Positions 42,592 to 52,040 of a stretch of 64,000 nt of DNA are shown piece after piece. Position numbers and translations under genes: made by a program. The notes beneath the pieces were generated by a model. It searched no databases. It was not told the DNA's origin and was given only the letters and a program-made list of their open reading frames with translations. Where the stretch lies: contig NZ_CP128650.1 in assembly GCF_030644225.1 (NCBI RefSeq), forward strand, positions 62,001 to 126,000. Reading direction: 5' to 3'. The first letter of the stretch is position 1. Each line of letters opens with the position of its first letter. The DNA comes from Selenomonas dianae. Lineage in GTDB: Bacteria > Bacillota > Negativicutes > Selenomonadales > Selenomonadaceae.

Positions 42592-43590
42592 ATGAAGCGA
42601 TGGAAAGGACTGACCCTCGGCGCATTGGCACTGCTGCTTGCAGCTGCACCGTTCGCGGAGGCGGCGGCACCCCATGCGGTGTCTGCGGCACAGACGGATG
42701 AGGCACAGATACAGGCGGCGCGGGATGCCGAGCGTGCCGCCAAGGCGGCTGCACGCGCACAGCGTCAGGCGGAGCGTGCGGCGGCGCGGGCAGAGCGGAT
42801 GAATGCGCGTGCACAGGAGAAGGCGCAAGCGGCGGCAGCACAGGAACAGGCGCCGCCCGCCGCGCCCGCTGTGCAGATCAAACCTGCGGCGGAGGACGTG
42901 ACGGCGCACGGAAGTGCTGTGGAAAGCACTCCTGCGCCCGCCGCACCTGCGGTTTCGGCACGCGCGGCGGCACGGGCGGAGCGTCAGCAGGCACGCGCCG
43001 AGAAAAAGGCGGCACGCGCCGCCGCTGTACAGGAGCGCAGGCAAGCGGTCGCCGCTGCCAAGGCGGAGAAACGTGCCGCCGCCTTGGCGGCACGTTCGGA
43101 GAAGAAGGAGCGGCAGCGGCGTGATCGGGGATCGCGCTACAAGACCCTCTTTTCGGACAACGGGTTCATCTACGCTCTCGATGTCCGCAACACGCGTTGG
43201 GTGCCGCGCCCCTACAGCAGCGACGAGTATATGATCGACGCGTGGGTGCGCCTCGTGGAGAATACCGCCGGGGAGACTGTGGCGGAGGATGGGAAGATCC
43301 GCCCGGCAAAATATTTTCTGGAGCATTACTACATCAGTCCACAGCGCCGCCAGATCATGTTCCTCGCGGAACTGGAGGTCTCGGGACGGCCGGAGAACGC
43401 CGTCAAGGAGCGTGTCTACGACCCGAAGAACTGGGAGCAGCTGGTACCCGGCTCGATCGAGGATGATCTCTATGAGGCCATTACCGCACGGATGAAGTCG
43501 GCACCCGGTCAGCGCGGCGGGCTTCTTAGCGGAACGAGCGGCATGAGCCTGCGCGATGTGGTTGAGGAGTTTGCACGGATCTCCTTCTGA
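42592..43590 (+). CDS. Secreted Ala/Arg-rich coiled-coil protein
   Basis: 332 aa. Signal peptide 1-25 (FAEA-AA). Residues about 35-180 are Ala/Arg/Glu/Lys repeats (ARAERMNARAQEKAQAAA, AARAERQQARAEKKAARAA), likely a long helix or coiled coil, split by a Pro-rich linker. A compact C-terminal domain from about 180 (YKTLFSDNGFIYALDVRNTRWVPRPYSSDEYMIDAWVRLVEN) is unlike the repeat and may be the functional part. Not assigned to a family. It may be periplasmic and tied to the cell wall, but this is only a guess. Followed closely by the EAL gene. Confidence 0.72.
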   Translation: MKRWKGLTLGALALLLAAAPFAEAAAPHAVSAAQTDEAQIQAARDAERAAKAAARAQRQAERAAARAERMNARAQEKAQAAAAQEQAPPAAPAVQIKPAAEDVTAHGSAVESTPAPAAPAVSARAAARAERQQARAEKKAARAAAVQERRQAVAAAKAEKRAAALAARSEKKERQRRDRGSRYKTLFSDNGFIYALDVRNTRWVPRPYSSDEYMIDAWVRLVENTAGETVAEDGKIRPAKYFLEHYYISPQRRQIMFLAELEVSGRPENAVKERVYDPKNWEQLVPGSIEDDLYEAITARMKSAPGQRGGLLSGTSGMSLRDVVEEFARISF

Positions 43591-43598
43591 GGGGAACC

Positions 43599-45776
43599 GT
43601 GCAAGGAATGGGGGGACTCATTTTGTTGGAAAAGTATGGAGAGAATGATCTCTGCCAGGTAACCGGACTCCTCAACATGATGCAGTTTATGCGCCATGCG
43701 TCGGTACATTTGCAGGATGAATTGGCGGAACCGCTGATTTTTATCTATTTTGACATTGAGAATTTCAAGAGTTTTAACCAGCGGTACAGCTTCCAGCAGG
43801 GCAATCGTCTGCTGCGCTACGTCGCCGATCTCCTGCGCGAGACGTTCGAGGGGAACCTCGTTGCACGCTTCAACGACGACCACTTTGCCGTGGCGACGCA
43901 GAGCGAGAACCCCGGCGACTGCATCCAGTTCATTCACGAGCGGATCCGCGTCTACGATCTGGGGCTGCCGATGGAGGTCAAGGCGGGCATCTACCGCCCG
44001 CCGAAGGATGTGAAGGATGTCGCGCTCATCATGGATCGCGCGAAGATCGCCTGCAACAGCATCAAGAACACCTACGATATGACGTGGGCGGAGTTCAACC
44101 CCGCGATGGAGGAGGCGCTGAATTTCCGCAGCCACATCATCCGCTGCTTCCAGGAGGCGCTGATCGAGGGCTACATCGAGGTCTACTATCAGCCGGAGAT
44201 CCGTGCGATGACACGCGAGATCTGCGGGTTCGAGGCGCTCGCACGCTGGAAGGATCCCGTACACGGCATGATCTCACCGGGGGTATTCGTCCCCGTTTTG
44301 GAGGACGCGCACCTCTCGCCGCAGCTGGATCTCTACATCATCGAGAAGGTCTGTCAGTCGATTGATCGGATGCGCCGCGAGGTGCCGGGGTGGGAGCTCC
44401 TGCGCGTTTCGGTGAACCTCTCGCGTGCGGACTTCCGTCTGATGGACATGGTGCAGGCGGTCGAGGATGTCCGTCTGCGCTACGATGTGGCGCGCTCCCT
44501 GCTCAACATCGAGGTCACAGAAGGGGCGATGAACGATGATGAGAAGTTCCTCCAGGGGGAGATCGCACGATTCCGTGCGACGGGCTACGAGGTCTGGATG
44601 GACGACTTCGGCAGCGGCTACTCCTCGCTGAACAACGTCAAGGACTATGTGTTCGACGTGCTCAAGATCGATATGAACTTCCTGCGCTCGTTCGAAACGA
44701 ATCCGAAATCCGCGATTGTCATCCGCTCCATCGTCAACATGGCAAAGGAGCTCGGGATGCACACCCTCGCCGAGGGCGTTGAGACGGAGGAACAGCTCGA
44801 ATTCCTGCGCGAGATCGGCTGCGAAAAGCTGCAGGGGTATCTGTTCAGCCCGCCCATGCCGCTCGATCAGGCGATTGCCTACTGTCACGGTCCGGCAGCA
44901 AAGACGACGGTGGAACCCTTCCGCCTCGCCGGCTACTACTCGGAGATCGGATCGATCAATGTGCTCTCGGGGGAGGCGTTCGAGCGGCGCGGGTCGCCAG
45001 AGATCGGGGACGCGCTCTCGCTGGCGATTCTGGAGGAGGAGAACGGCGAGATCCGCTATCTCTACCAGAGCCGGATGTTCAAGGCGTTCCTTCGCAGCAT
45101 CGAGCTGGACGAGGAGAGTGCGCATACGCCGCACTACGAGCGCCGTATGCGCCAGAACCGCCGCATGATCGCACGCATGATGGCGGAGGCGGATCGCACG
45201 GGGCGCGAGGTCTATACCGACTTCATCACGCGCAACTCCTTCAACTCCGTGCGTCTGCGCCTCGTGACGCGCGATGCGGACGATACACGCGCGGTATTCC
45301 TCATGGCGACCGTGAACGTTTCGCGCTTTTCCCCGGCGGCGGGCTCTGTGCAGGAGGCGCTCAATCAGATCGTCGGCCTCTACGACCGTGTGGATCTCTT
45401 TGATCTCGCCAGCAAGAAGATCCGACAGCTCTATCGCGCGGTGACGGAACCGCCGCTGATCAAGGAGTACACACATTTTGAGGAAGTGGTCGAGCACTAC
45501 GCCGAGGAGTGCGTGATCCCGCCCGAGCGCAAGCTGTTCCGGACGTTTTACAGCGACAAACACCTGCATGCCGTTCTTGAGGATAAGATGGCGCGGGAGG
45601 AGGTTGCGGTGCTGTTCAACAAGGAGATGCCGGACGGGTCGCATATGCTGCGGCTGCATCATCTCGTGCCGTTCCGCCTCGGGCAGCGCGATTTCGTCAT
45701 CTCCTGCATTCAGGCGATCAATGAAAAGCTCATCAATGCGGCGATTGCATCGCTGTCCGCTGACGAGAACGAATGA
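43599..45776 (+). CDS. Degenerate GGDEF and active-looking EAL protein
   Basis: 725 aa, no membrane segment. The GGDEF domain (about 40-165) has FNDDH (91-95) where GGDEF should be, so it cannot make c-di-GMP but might bind GTP. The EAL domain (about 180-440) keeps E212-A-L, SVNLSRADF, EVTEGAMND, MDDFGSGYSS, LKIDMNFL and EGVET, so phosphodiesterase activity is plausible. The C-terminal ~270 residues are PAS-like (LDEESAHTPHYERR...DFVISCIQAIN). The start is uncertain: GTG at 43599, ATG at 43608 or TTG at 43623 are all in frame. Confidence 0.85.
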   Translation: MQGMGGLILLEKYGENDLCQVTGLLNMMQFMRHASVHLQDELAEPLIFIYFDIENFKSFNQRYSFQQGNRLLRYVADLLRETFEGNLVARFNDDHFAVATQSENPGDCIQFIHERIRVYDLGLPMEVKAGIYRPPKDVKDVALIMDRAKIACNSIKNTYDMTWAEFNPAMEEALNFRSHIIRCFQEALIEGYIEVYYQPEIRAMTREICGFEALARWKDPVHGMISPGVFVPVLEDAHLSPQLDLYIIEKVCQSIDRMRREVPGWELLRVSVNLSRADFRLMDMVQAVEDVRLRYDVARSLLNIEVTEGAMNDDEKFLQGEIARFRATGYEVWMDDFGSGYSSLNNVKDYVFDVLKIDMNFLRSFETNPKSAIVIRSIVNMAKELGMHTLAEGVETEEQLEFLREIGCEKLQGYLFSPPMPLDQAIAYCHGPAAKTTVEPFRLAGYYSEIGSINVLSGEAFERRGSPEIGDALSLAILEEENGEIRYLYQSRMFKAFLRSIELDEESAHTPHYERRMRQNRRMIARMMAEADRTGREVYTDFITRNSFNSVRLRLVTRDADDTRAVFLMATVNVSRFSPAAGSVQEALNQIVGLYDRVDLFDLASKKIRQLYRAVTEPPLIKEYTHFEEVVEHYAEECVIPPERKLFRTFYSDKHLHAVLEDKMAREEVAVLFNKEMPDGSHMLRLHHLVPFRLGQRDFVISCIQAINEKLINAAIASLSADENE

Positions 45777-45786
45777 GAATGGTTCA

Positions 45787-45830
45787 TTCCTGCTGCATGG
45801 GTCTTTGCTCGTGCAGCAGTTTTTTTATGG
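45787..45830 (+). terminator. Terminator after the EAL gene
   Basis: Stem CTGCTGCATG/CGTGCAGCAG with a 10-base loop, then T7. Confidence 0.85.
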
Positions 45831-45988
45831 ATGTATGCCTTTTTGCAGCATCGCAGTCTTGACGCTGTGTTTCCCCGCACAACACCCGCCCGATGTTCCG
45901 CAGAACACCGCGCTGTACCTTGCCCGAACACAACATCCGTGCTCCTTTTCGGATGTATGATTCTCTGTCCATCACACTGATGTGCGTT

Positions 45989-46017
45989 TTGCATCGTATG
46001 TTTCTTTTTGCTATAAT
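45989..46017 (+). promoter_or_regulatory. Promoter of the sigma factor gene
   Basis: TTGCAT (45989-45994), 17-base spacer, TATAAT (46012-46017). Confidence 0.7.
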
Positions 46018-46056
46018 TCCTTTGAACGAAACGAATGTTTGAAGGAGGAATATCAT

Positions 46057-46710
46057 ATGAAGAACGGGCAGAACGATATGACGGTGCAGCGCACGCAGTA
46101 CGAGCCGCTGACGAAGGCGGAGGAGGATGTGCTCATCCGGCGTGCGGTGCGCGGTGAGGCGCAGGCGATGAGTGAAATGCTCGCACGCTATCGCGGGCTG
46201 ATCGTGAACGAATCGCATATCTCGTATCTCAGAAACGCCGCCCTTGCGGCAGATGCGGAGAACATCGCCGTGCTTGCCTTCATCGAGGCACTGCACGACT
46301 ACGATCCGAAGCACGGCGCACCGTTCGCAGGGTTCGTGCGGGCACGCGTCCACAACGCGCTGTATACGGAGTTCCGCCGCGAGCGGCGGCTCTGGGAGCG
46401 CACCTGTCACCCCGAGCAGAGCGCGGACGCACGCGACGCATGGGAACGCTGTGGCGGTACGGAGGACATGACACAGCGTGCGGATCTGCGCCTCCTCGTG
46501 CGCGGGCTGCTGGAGAATGCCATGCACCGGCTCACGGAGCGCGAGAAGAAGATCCTCTCCCTGCATTACTTCCGCGACCTCACGCTTCGCCGCATCGCCG
46601 TCCTCCTCGGAACATCGGCGAGTGCGATCAGCAAGAGCAAGGCGAACCTGCTGCGGAAACTGCGGGCGTGCGTGGGGGTTGCAACTCCGTGCGAAATATG
46701 CTATTCTTAG
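46057..46710 (+). CDS. Small sigma-70-family sigma factor
   Basis: 217 aa. Region 2-like segment (LTKAEEDVLIRRAVRGEAQAMSEMLARYRGLIVNESHISYLRN...AFIEALHDYDPKHGAPFAGFVRARVHNALYTEFRRERR) is followed by region 4 (LTEREKKILSLHYFRDLTLRRIAVLLGTSASAISKSKANLLRKLR) with a clear helix-turn-helix; region 3 is missing, as in ECF and related short sigma factors. No anti-sigma gene is adjacent. SD GAAGGAGGA. The target regulon is unknown. Confidence 0.82.
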   Translation: MKNGQNDMTVQRTQYEPLTKAEEDVLIRRAVRGEAQAMSEMLARYRGLIVNESHISYLRNAALAADAENIAVLAFIEALHDYDPKHGAPFAGFVRARVHNALYTEFRRERRLWERTCHPEQSADARDAWERCGGTEDMTQRADLRLLVRGLLENAMHRLTEREKKILSLHYFRDLTLRRIAVLLGTSASAISKSKANLLRKLRACVGVATPCEICYS

Positions 46711-46744
46711 TAAAGGTAATGGAATTGTAAAGGAGATGTCCTAC

Positions 46745-46972
46745 ATGGCACAGACCAGCATCAGTATTCGCATGGACGCTGAACTCAAGAAGAATTTTGA
46801 AAATTTCTGCGGTGCCGTCGGTATGAATATGTCTACGGCGATCAATATGTTTGCCATCGCGTGTGTGCGCGAGCAGCGCGTCCCGTTCGAGATCTCCGCG
46901 CAGCGTGCGCTGCCGGGTGAGTCGCTCGACCTCTTTACGGACACGACGTGGAGCGACGGGGAAAACGGATGA
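46745..46972 (+). CDS. RelB/DinJ-family antitoxin without a visible toxin
   Basis: 75 aa. MAQTSISIRMDAELKKNFENFCGAVGMNMSTAINMFAIACVREQRVPFEI is the full RelB/DinJ ribbon-helix-helix domain, with a short acidic tail for toxin binding. No RelE/YafQ gene follows; a terminator comes 10 bases after the stop. SD AAAGGAG at 9 bases. It could be an orphan, or pair with one of the toxins elsewhere in the genome. Confidence 0.87.
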   Translation: MAQTSISIRMDAELKKNFENFCGAVGMNMSTAINMFAIACVREQRVPFEISAQRALPGESLDLFTDTTWSDGENG

Positions 46973-46982
46973 CCTGCGGTAT

Positions 46983-47008
46983 GGGGGCATATGCCCCCTA
47001 TTTTTTTG
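46983..47008 (+). terminator. Terminator of the RelB gene
   Basis: Perfect palindrome GGGGGCATATGCCCCC, then TATTTTTTTG. It is followed by an AT-rich stretch to 47135 with no gene. Confidence 0.85.
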
Positions 47009-47138
47009 CGATTTTTTAGATAACTTGTGACTTTTGCAACAGCGTTGTGGGTTTTTTTTGATAAATAACAATAAATAGAAACAAATAATAATAAAATAGG
47101 ATAAAATACAAAATAATTTATTCGTGCTATGCCACATA

Positions 47139-47170
47139 AAAACACCCCGCAGCGCCGCTGCGGGGTGTTT
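47139..47170. terminator. Terminator of chemoreceptor 1
   Basis: Stem ACACCCCGCAG/CTGCGGGGTGT with a 4-base region CGCC/G, flanked by A- and T-runs, so it can act in both directions; it lies 26 bp past the chemoreceptor stop. Confidence 0.85.
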
Positions 47171-47195
47171 TTGACGGTTTCTTCGTGGTGATTTC

Positions 47196-49172
47196 TCAGA
47201 GTTTGAATTTGTGTGTGGCGTTCTGCAGGTCGGTCGCAAGGGTTGCGAGGGACTGGGAGGCGGAGGCGATCTCCTCGCTTGAGGCGGACTGGGACTCGGA
47301 GGAGGAGGAGATGTTCTGCATATTCTCCGCTGTTTCCTCCGTGATCGTATCGACCATGGTCGCGGATTGGATGATCCGCTCCGTTCCCTCGGCGACGGTC
47401 TGCATGGAGCTGCTGATGTTTGCGATCTGCTCCTTCATCTCGTCGACCATGCGCGTGATGTTCTCGAACTGTGTGCCGACGGCGCGGATGGCGGCCGTAC
47501 CTTCCTGTACCTCGCTTGTCCCGCTCTGCATGGCGGCGACTGCCTGTGCGGTGTCGTGCTGCACGCCTGTAATGCGTTCCTTGATCTGATCCGCCGCCTC
47601 GCGGGACTGCTCGGCGAGCTTGCGGACCTCCTCGGCGACGACGGCGAAGCCGCGTCCCGTCTCGCCCGCGCGCGCTGCCTCGATAGCGGCGTTGAGGGCG
47701 AGGAGGTTGGTCTGGTCGGCGATGGCGGAGATGGTCTCGACGATTTCGCCGATCTGCTTGGAGCTCTCGCCGAGTTTCTCGACGACTTCGGCGGAGCGCA
47801 GGACGCTCTGCTCGATGCCCGTCATTTTCTGCATGGCATCGTTCATGAGGGCTTCGCCCTTTTCGGCGGCCTCGGCGGTGGATGCCGAGCCGGCGGCGAC
47901 GCGTGCCGCCTTGTCCGTGACGCGTCCGACATCGTCCGAGACGCTGCCGATATTCTGCTTTGCGTCGGCGATGCTCTCGCGCTGGCGACCCGTGCCGTCC
48001 GCGACATGGGAGACGGTACCCGCGATCTCGGTCGCGGACTCCGCCATCTGGTGTGCGCCCGCCGTGAGCTGTTCGGAGGCGGCGGCGAGCTGTTCTGCGG
48101 TCTCCGCGACCTGACGGATGACGCCGCGTATGTTCTTCATCATCGTGTTGAAGTTCGCGGCGAGCTGCCCGAGTTCATCCTGTGAGGCGACGGGCAGATC
48201 GGGCTGACTGAGGTCGCCCTTGGCGAGTGCATCGACGTGATTCATGAGGCGTTCGGTCGCACCTGTGATGGTCGCGGCAAAGCGCAGGAGGGCGATGATG
48301 ATGCCCGCCACGAGCAGGATGCCGAGCACGCTCATGCCTGTATAGGTCATCTTGAGATTTGCGAGCTGTGCAAAGACGACGCGCTCGGGCACGGCAATGG
48401 CGACAATCCAGCCGGAGGATGGGACGGTCGTGTAGGCGATGATCTGCTGCTCGCCGTCCTTTTCCGTGGCAAAATAGCCGTTCTTGTTCTGCAACATCGC
48501 GGAGAAGTTTTCCTTTAGGACGGGGTTCTCCTCGACGTTGTGCATCGCCATGCCCTCACTGGATGCGATGATGAGTCCCGAGGGCTCGATGATGATGCCC
48601 TCGCCCTCGCCGTGGTATTTCAGATTCTTGACGCGCGTGTCGAGGGTCGCGAGGGATATATCGACGCAGACCGCACCGCGCACCGCGCCGTTATTTCCGT
48701 TGTACGGGACGGCGGCGGAGACGACTGTCTGATGATTGGAGATGTCCTCATATGCCTCGGTGTAGAAGAGTTTTCCCTTTGCCTTGGCATCGTTGTACCA
48801 CTTGCGCTGATGCGGGTTGACGAGCGCGCTCACGTCGCCCTCCGCCCAACGGATGAAGCGGCTGTCCTCCGTACCATGGCAGATGTCGAGTACGTCCTTG
48901 TCATTTGCGGCGAGACTCAGCATGTTCTGCTCATAGAGTTCCGGCCGATCCGCATACATGGAGAGCAGTGTCGCCGTGCTCTCGGCGATCTGTCCGCGCT
49001 TGGCGAGCCAGCCGTCCACCTTCGCCGCCTGCACGGATAGGCTTGCCTCAAGCTCCTCGGAGATGCTCGCCATCAGCGACGTCTGTGCCGTATAGTACCC
49101 GATTCCGCAGATGGATACTACGAGCAGCGCCATGAGTGTGCCCATGAGAACCAGCTTCTGTTTGATACTCAT
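47196..49172 (-). CDS. Methyl-accepting chemotaxis protein 1 (dCache sensor)
   Basis: 658 aa. TM1 (about 8-28), a periplasmic dCache-type sensor (about 35-275, with [33 protein letters not shown]), TM2 (about 282-303), HAMP and a signalling domain with the hairpin tip [48 protein letters not shown]. It passes a ligand signal to CheA/CheW. No cytosolic receptor-tail pentapeptide was seen. Its signalling half is almost the same as in chemoreceptor 2 while the sensor has diverged, so the pair probably reads two related ligands. Confidence 0.92.
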   Translation of the reverse strand: MSIKQKLVLMGTLMALLVVSICGIGYYTAQTSLMASISEELEASLSVQAAKVDGWLAKRGQIAESTATLLSMYADRPELYEQNMLSLAANDKDVLDICHGTEDSRFIRWAEGDVSALVNPHQRKWYNDAKAKGKLFYTEAYEDISNHQTVVSAAVPYNGNNGAVRGAVCVDISLATLDTRVKNLKYHGEGEGIIIEPSGLIIASSEGMAMHNVEENPVLKENFSAMLQNKNGYFATEKDGEQQIIAYTTVPSSGWIVAIAVPERVVFAQLANLKMTYTGMSVLGILLVAGIIIALLRFAATITGATERLMNHVDALAKGDLSQPDLPVASQDELGQLAANFNTMMKNIRGVIRQVAETAEQLAAASEQLTAGAHQMAESATEIAGTVSHVADGTGRQRESIADAKQNIGSVSDDVGRVTDKAARVAAGSASTAEAAEKGEALMNDAMQKMTGIEQSVLRSAEVVEKLGESSKQIGEIVETISAIADQTNLLALNAAIEAARAGETGRGFAVVAEEVRKLAEQSREAADQIKERITGVQHDTAQAVAAMQSGTSEVQEGTAAIRAVGTQFENITRMVDEMKEQIANISSSMQTVAEGTERIIQSATMVDTITEETAENMQNISSSSESQSASSEEIASASQSLATLATDLQNATHKFKL

Positions 49173-49366
49173 ACCCTCAGCTCCCTTCCCAAAATGAGAT
49201 GTATCAAACGCATATAGGCGGGATCATACCCGCCCAAATTGCCATTCTTATAGAAATCGCTGCACTTCCCGATGCTGCAACGATAACTTTATGAGAGTTT
49301 TCTTATATTTACATTATCTTAACACAATATAAGCATATCTGCAAATATTCTTTATGAAAACAAAAT

Positions 49367-49395
49367 TGCCGCACGGGATCTCTCTCCGTGCGGCA
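49367..49395 (-). terminator. Terminator of chemoreceptor 2
   Basis: 10-bp stem TGCCGCACGG/CCGTGCGGCA; on the minus strand it is followed by ATTTTGTTTTC. Confidence 0.85.
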
Positions 49396-49408
49396 GTGTC
49401 TGCTGTTT

Positions 49409-51376
49409 TCAGAGTTTGAATTTGTGTGTGGCGTTCTGCAGGTCGGTCGCAAGGGTCGCGAGGGACTGGGAGGCGGAGGCGATCTCCTCGCTGGAAGCGG
49501 ACTGCGACTGGGACGAGGAGGAGATGTTCTGCATGTGGTCTGCCGTCTTTTCCGTGAGCTCATCGACCATGGTCGCAGACTGGATGATCCGTTCCGTTCC
49601 CTCGGTGACGGTCTGCATGGAGCTGCTGATGTCCGCAATCTGTTCCTTGATTTCGTCGACCATGCGCATGATGTGTTCGAACTGCGCACCGACCTCGTGA
49701 ATGGCGGACGTTCCCTCCTGCACCTCGGTCGTGCCGCTGTGCATTGCGGTCACCGCTTGTGCGGTGTCATGCTGAACGCTCTGGATACGCTCCTTGATCT
49801 GCTCGGCTGCCTCGCGGGACTGCTCGGCGAGCTTGCGAACCTCCTCGGCGACGACAGCGAAGCCGCGTCCCGTCTCCCCCGCGCGTGCCGCCTCGATGGC
49901 GGCGTTGAGGGCGAGGAGGTTGGTCTGCTCGGCGATGGCGGAGATGGTCTCGACGATTTCGCCGATCTGCTTGGAACTCTCGCCGAGCTTTTCGACGACT
50001 TCGGCGGAGCGCAGGACGCTCTGCTCGATGCCTGTCATTTTCTGCATGGCGTCGTTCATGAGGGCTTCGCCCTTCTCTGCCGCACCCGCCGTCGCCACAG
50101 AGTTGTCGGCGACGCGTGCCGCCTTTTCTGTGACGCGCTCGATGTCGCCGGAAACGCTGCCGATGTTCTGCTTTGCGTCGGCGATGCTCTCGCGCTGGCG
50201 CCCCGTGCCGTCGGCGACGGTTGCGACGGTACCCGCGATCTCGGTCGCGGACTCCGCCATCTGGTGTGCGCCCGCTGTGAGCTGTTCGGAGGCGGCGGCA
50301 AGCTGTTCTGCGGTCTCCGCGACCTGTCGGATGACACCACGGATGTTCTTCATCATGGTGTTGAAGTTCGCACTGAGCTGTCCAAGCTCATCCTGTGAGG
50401 CGACGGGCAGATCGGGCTGACTGAGGTCGCCCTTGGCGAGTGCACCGACGTGGTGCATGAGGCGGTCGGTTGTGTCCGTGATGGTCGCGGCAAAGCGCAG
50501 GAGGGCGAGGATCAGCCCTACGACGAGCAGGATGCCGAGCAGGCTCATGCCTGCATAGGTCATCTTGAGGCTTGCGAGCTGTGCAAAGGCGACGCTCTCG
50601 GGGACGGAGATGACGATGATCCACCCCGTCGCGGGGACGGTCGCATAGGCGATGATTTGCTGCTCGCCGTCCTTTTCCGCGGCGAAGTAGCCGTTTTGGT
50701 TCTGTATCATTGTGGACAGATTCGCTTTGAGGATGGGATTGTCATCCGCTTTTTTCATGGTCAGATTCTCGGTCGAAGCGATGATGAGCCCGCTCGGAGA
50801 AACGACGATGCCCTGTCCCTCGCCGTGGTATTTCAGATGAGCGATGCGTTCAGAGAGTGTGTCGAGACTGATGTCCGCCGCGACAACGCCGGCCTCGTAG
50901 GGGGCTGCGACGGAGACGACCATCTTTTTCGTGCGTGCGTCCTCGTAGACCTCGGTGAAGATCGGCTTGCCCGCTGCGCGGGCGTTCTTGTACCACGGGC
51001 GTTCGCGCGGGTCGCGCTGTCCTGTGACGTTGCCCGCCAGTCCGCTGATGAATCGGGCGTCCTCCCCGCCATAGTAAAAGCTGAGGATGTCCTTGTCGTG
51101 CAGGGGGTACTGCATGATCTCCTGTTGCAGGGTGACCGGGTTATCCCCCATGAGGGCGATGAGGTTGGCGCCGCTCTGCACCTGTTTCTGTTTGTCGATC
51201 AGCCATCCCTCGACGGTGGCGGCTTCCTTGTCCAGTGTCGCCTCGATCTCGTTTGAGGTGCTCTCCAACAGGGCATCCTGCGCCTTGTAGTAGCCGATGC
51301 CGCAGATCGCCGCAACGAGCAGTGCCATCAGGGTGCCCACGAGGAGAAGCTTTTGTTTGATACTCAATGTACCCAT
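49409..51376 (-). CDS. Methyl-accepting chemotaxis protein 2 (dCache sensor)
   Basis: 655 aa, same layout as receptor 1: TM1, dCache sensor (WYKNARAAGKPIFTEVYEDARTKKMVVSVAAPY), TM2, HAMP, and a signalling tip nearly identical to it. The start is uncertain: ATG at 51376 or TTG at 51367, the latter lining up with Met1 of receptor 1. A short GGAAGG lies just upstream. The 160-bp 5' flank contains no gene, then a MITE copy follows. Confidence 0.91.
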   Translation of the reverse strand: MGTLSIKQKLLLVGTLMALLVAAICGIGYYKAQDALLESTSNEIEATLDKEAATVEGWLIDKQKQVQSGANLIALMGDNPVTLQQEIMQYPLHDKDILSFYYGGEDARFISGLAGNVTGQRDPRERPWYKNARAAGKPIFTEVYEDARTKKMVVSVAAPYEAGVVAADISLDTLSERIAHLKYHGEGQGIVVSPSGLIIASTENLTMKKADDNPILKANLSTMIQNQNGYFAAEKDGEQQIIAYATVPATGWIIVISVPESVAFAQLASLKMTYAGMSLLGILLVVGLILALLRFAATITDTTDRLMHHVGALAKGDLSQPDLPVASQDELGQLSANFNTMMKNIRGVIRQVAETAEQLAAASEQLTAGAHQMAESATEIAGTVATVADGTGRQRESIADAKQNIGSVSGDIERVTEKAARVADNSVATAGAAEKGEALMNDAMQKMTGIEQSVLRSAEVVEKLGESSKQIGEIVETISAIAEQTNLLALNAAIEAARAGETGRGFAVVAEEVRKLAEQSREAAEQIKERIQSVQHDTAQAVTAMHSGTTEVQEGTSAIHEVGAQFEHIMRMVDEIKEQIADISSSMQTVTEGTERIIQSATMVDELTEKTADHMQNISSSSQSQSASSEEIASASQSLATLATDLQNATHKFKL

Positions 51377-51558
51377 TTCCTTCCTATAAATCCTGTTCAC
51401 GCACGGATAATTAAACTTTATATCATCGCAAGAAAAGAATCAAGTTGTTTTATCGTTTTTTTATAAAATGGGAAGAATTGATCAGAAAAAGCATCGAATC
51501 GTTGGCCATGTTGCATGGATGTGCAGGATATGATAGGATAGGGCGGAGTTATGTTTAT

Positions 51559-51714
51559 GGAATCGCTGATCAAACAGACCCTCAGACGGGTGCAGATTTT
51601 TCGTTCGTTCGAGAGGACAAGCCGGATGCATAGCAAGGGCTGTGTGGAGGATTTGTCGATCAAGAGGGCGCGGAAAGGATGTACCAATGCGGTGCTGAAT
51701 TTGTCAGTGCTTCC
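51559..51714 (-). mobile_element. MITE-like element, copy 4 (inverted)
   Basis: 156 bp, non-coding, in reverse orientation. Ends GGAATCGCTGATCAAA and TTGTCAGTGCTTCC. Flanks TTAT and TTAA are similar but not identical. It lies in the 380-bp gap between chemoreceptor 2 and the YhdT gene; the rest of that gap has no gene. Confidence 0.75.
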
Positions 51715-51779
51715 TTAATATGCCGCAAAGAGCCCTGTGCCTTTGACGGCGGAAGTCTAATTTCATAGGAGGTTTCATC

Positions 51780-52040
51780 ATGCAGGATGAAAAAAAGGCG
51801 GCGGCCGCCATCGCCCGTGAGGCGAGGCGGACCGCTGCCGCAGGTGTGCTTTTTGCCGTACTTTGGACGGCGCTCGGCTTCGGTCTCGCCGAGGTGGATG
51901 TGACGGTTGCGGGCTTCCCGCTCTGGGCGATCACGTCGAGTGTCGGGGTGCTCGCCGTGGGGGCGGTGCTCGCCGTGTATCTGGCGTGTGCGGCGGAGGA
52001 TGTTCCCCTCGATGAGCGCGGAGAGGGGGCGGCACGATGA
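51780..52040 (+). CDS. YhdT/DUF997 small membrane protein
   Basis: 86 aa with two predicted membrane helices (about 18-35 and 45-67). EARRTAAAGVLFAVLWTALGFGL and FPLWAITSSVGVLAV match the YhdT family that is encoded next to panF in many bacteria. The start at 51780 follows AGGAGG. Overlaps panF by 4 bp, so it is probably a small partner of the symporter; its role is not known. Confidence 0.83.
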   Translation: MQDEKKAAAAIAREARRTAAAGVLFAVLWTALGFGLAEVDVTVAGFPLWAITSSVGVLAVGAVLAVYLACAAEDVPLDERGEGAAR

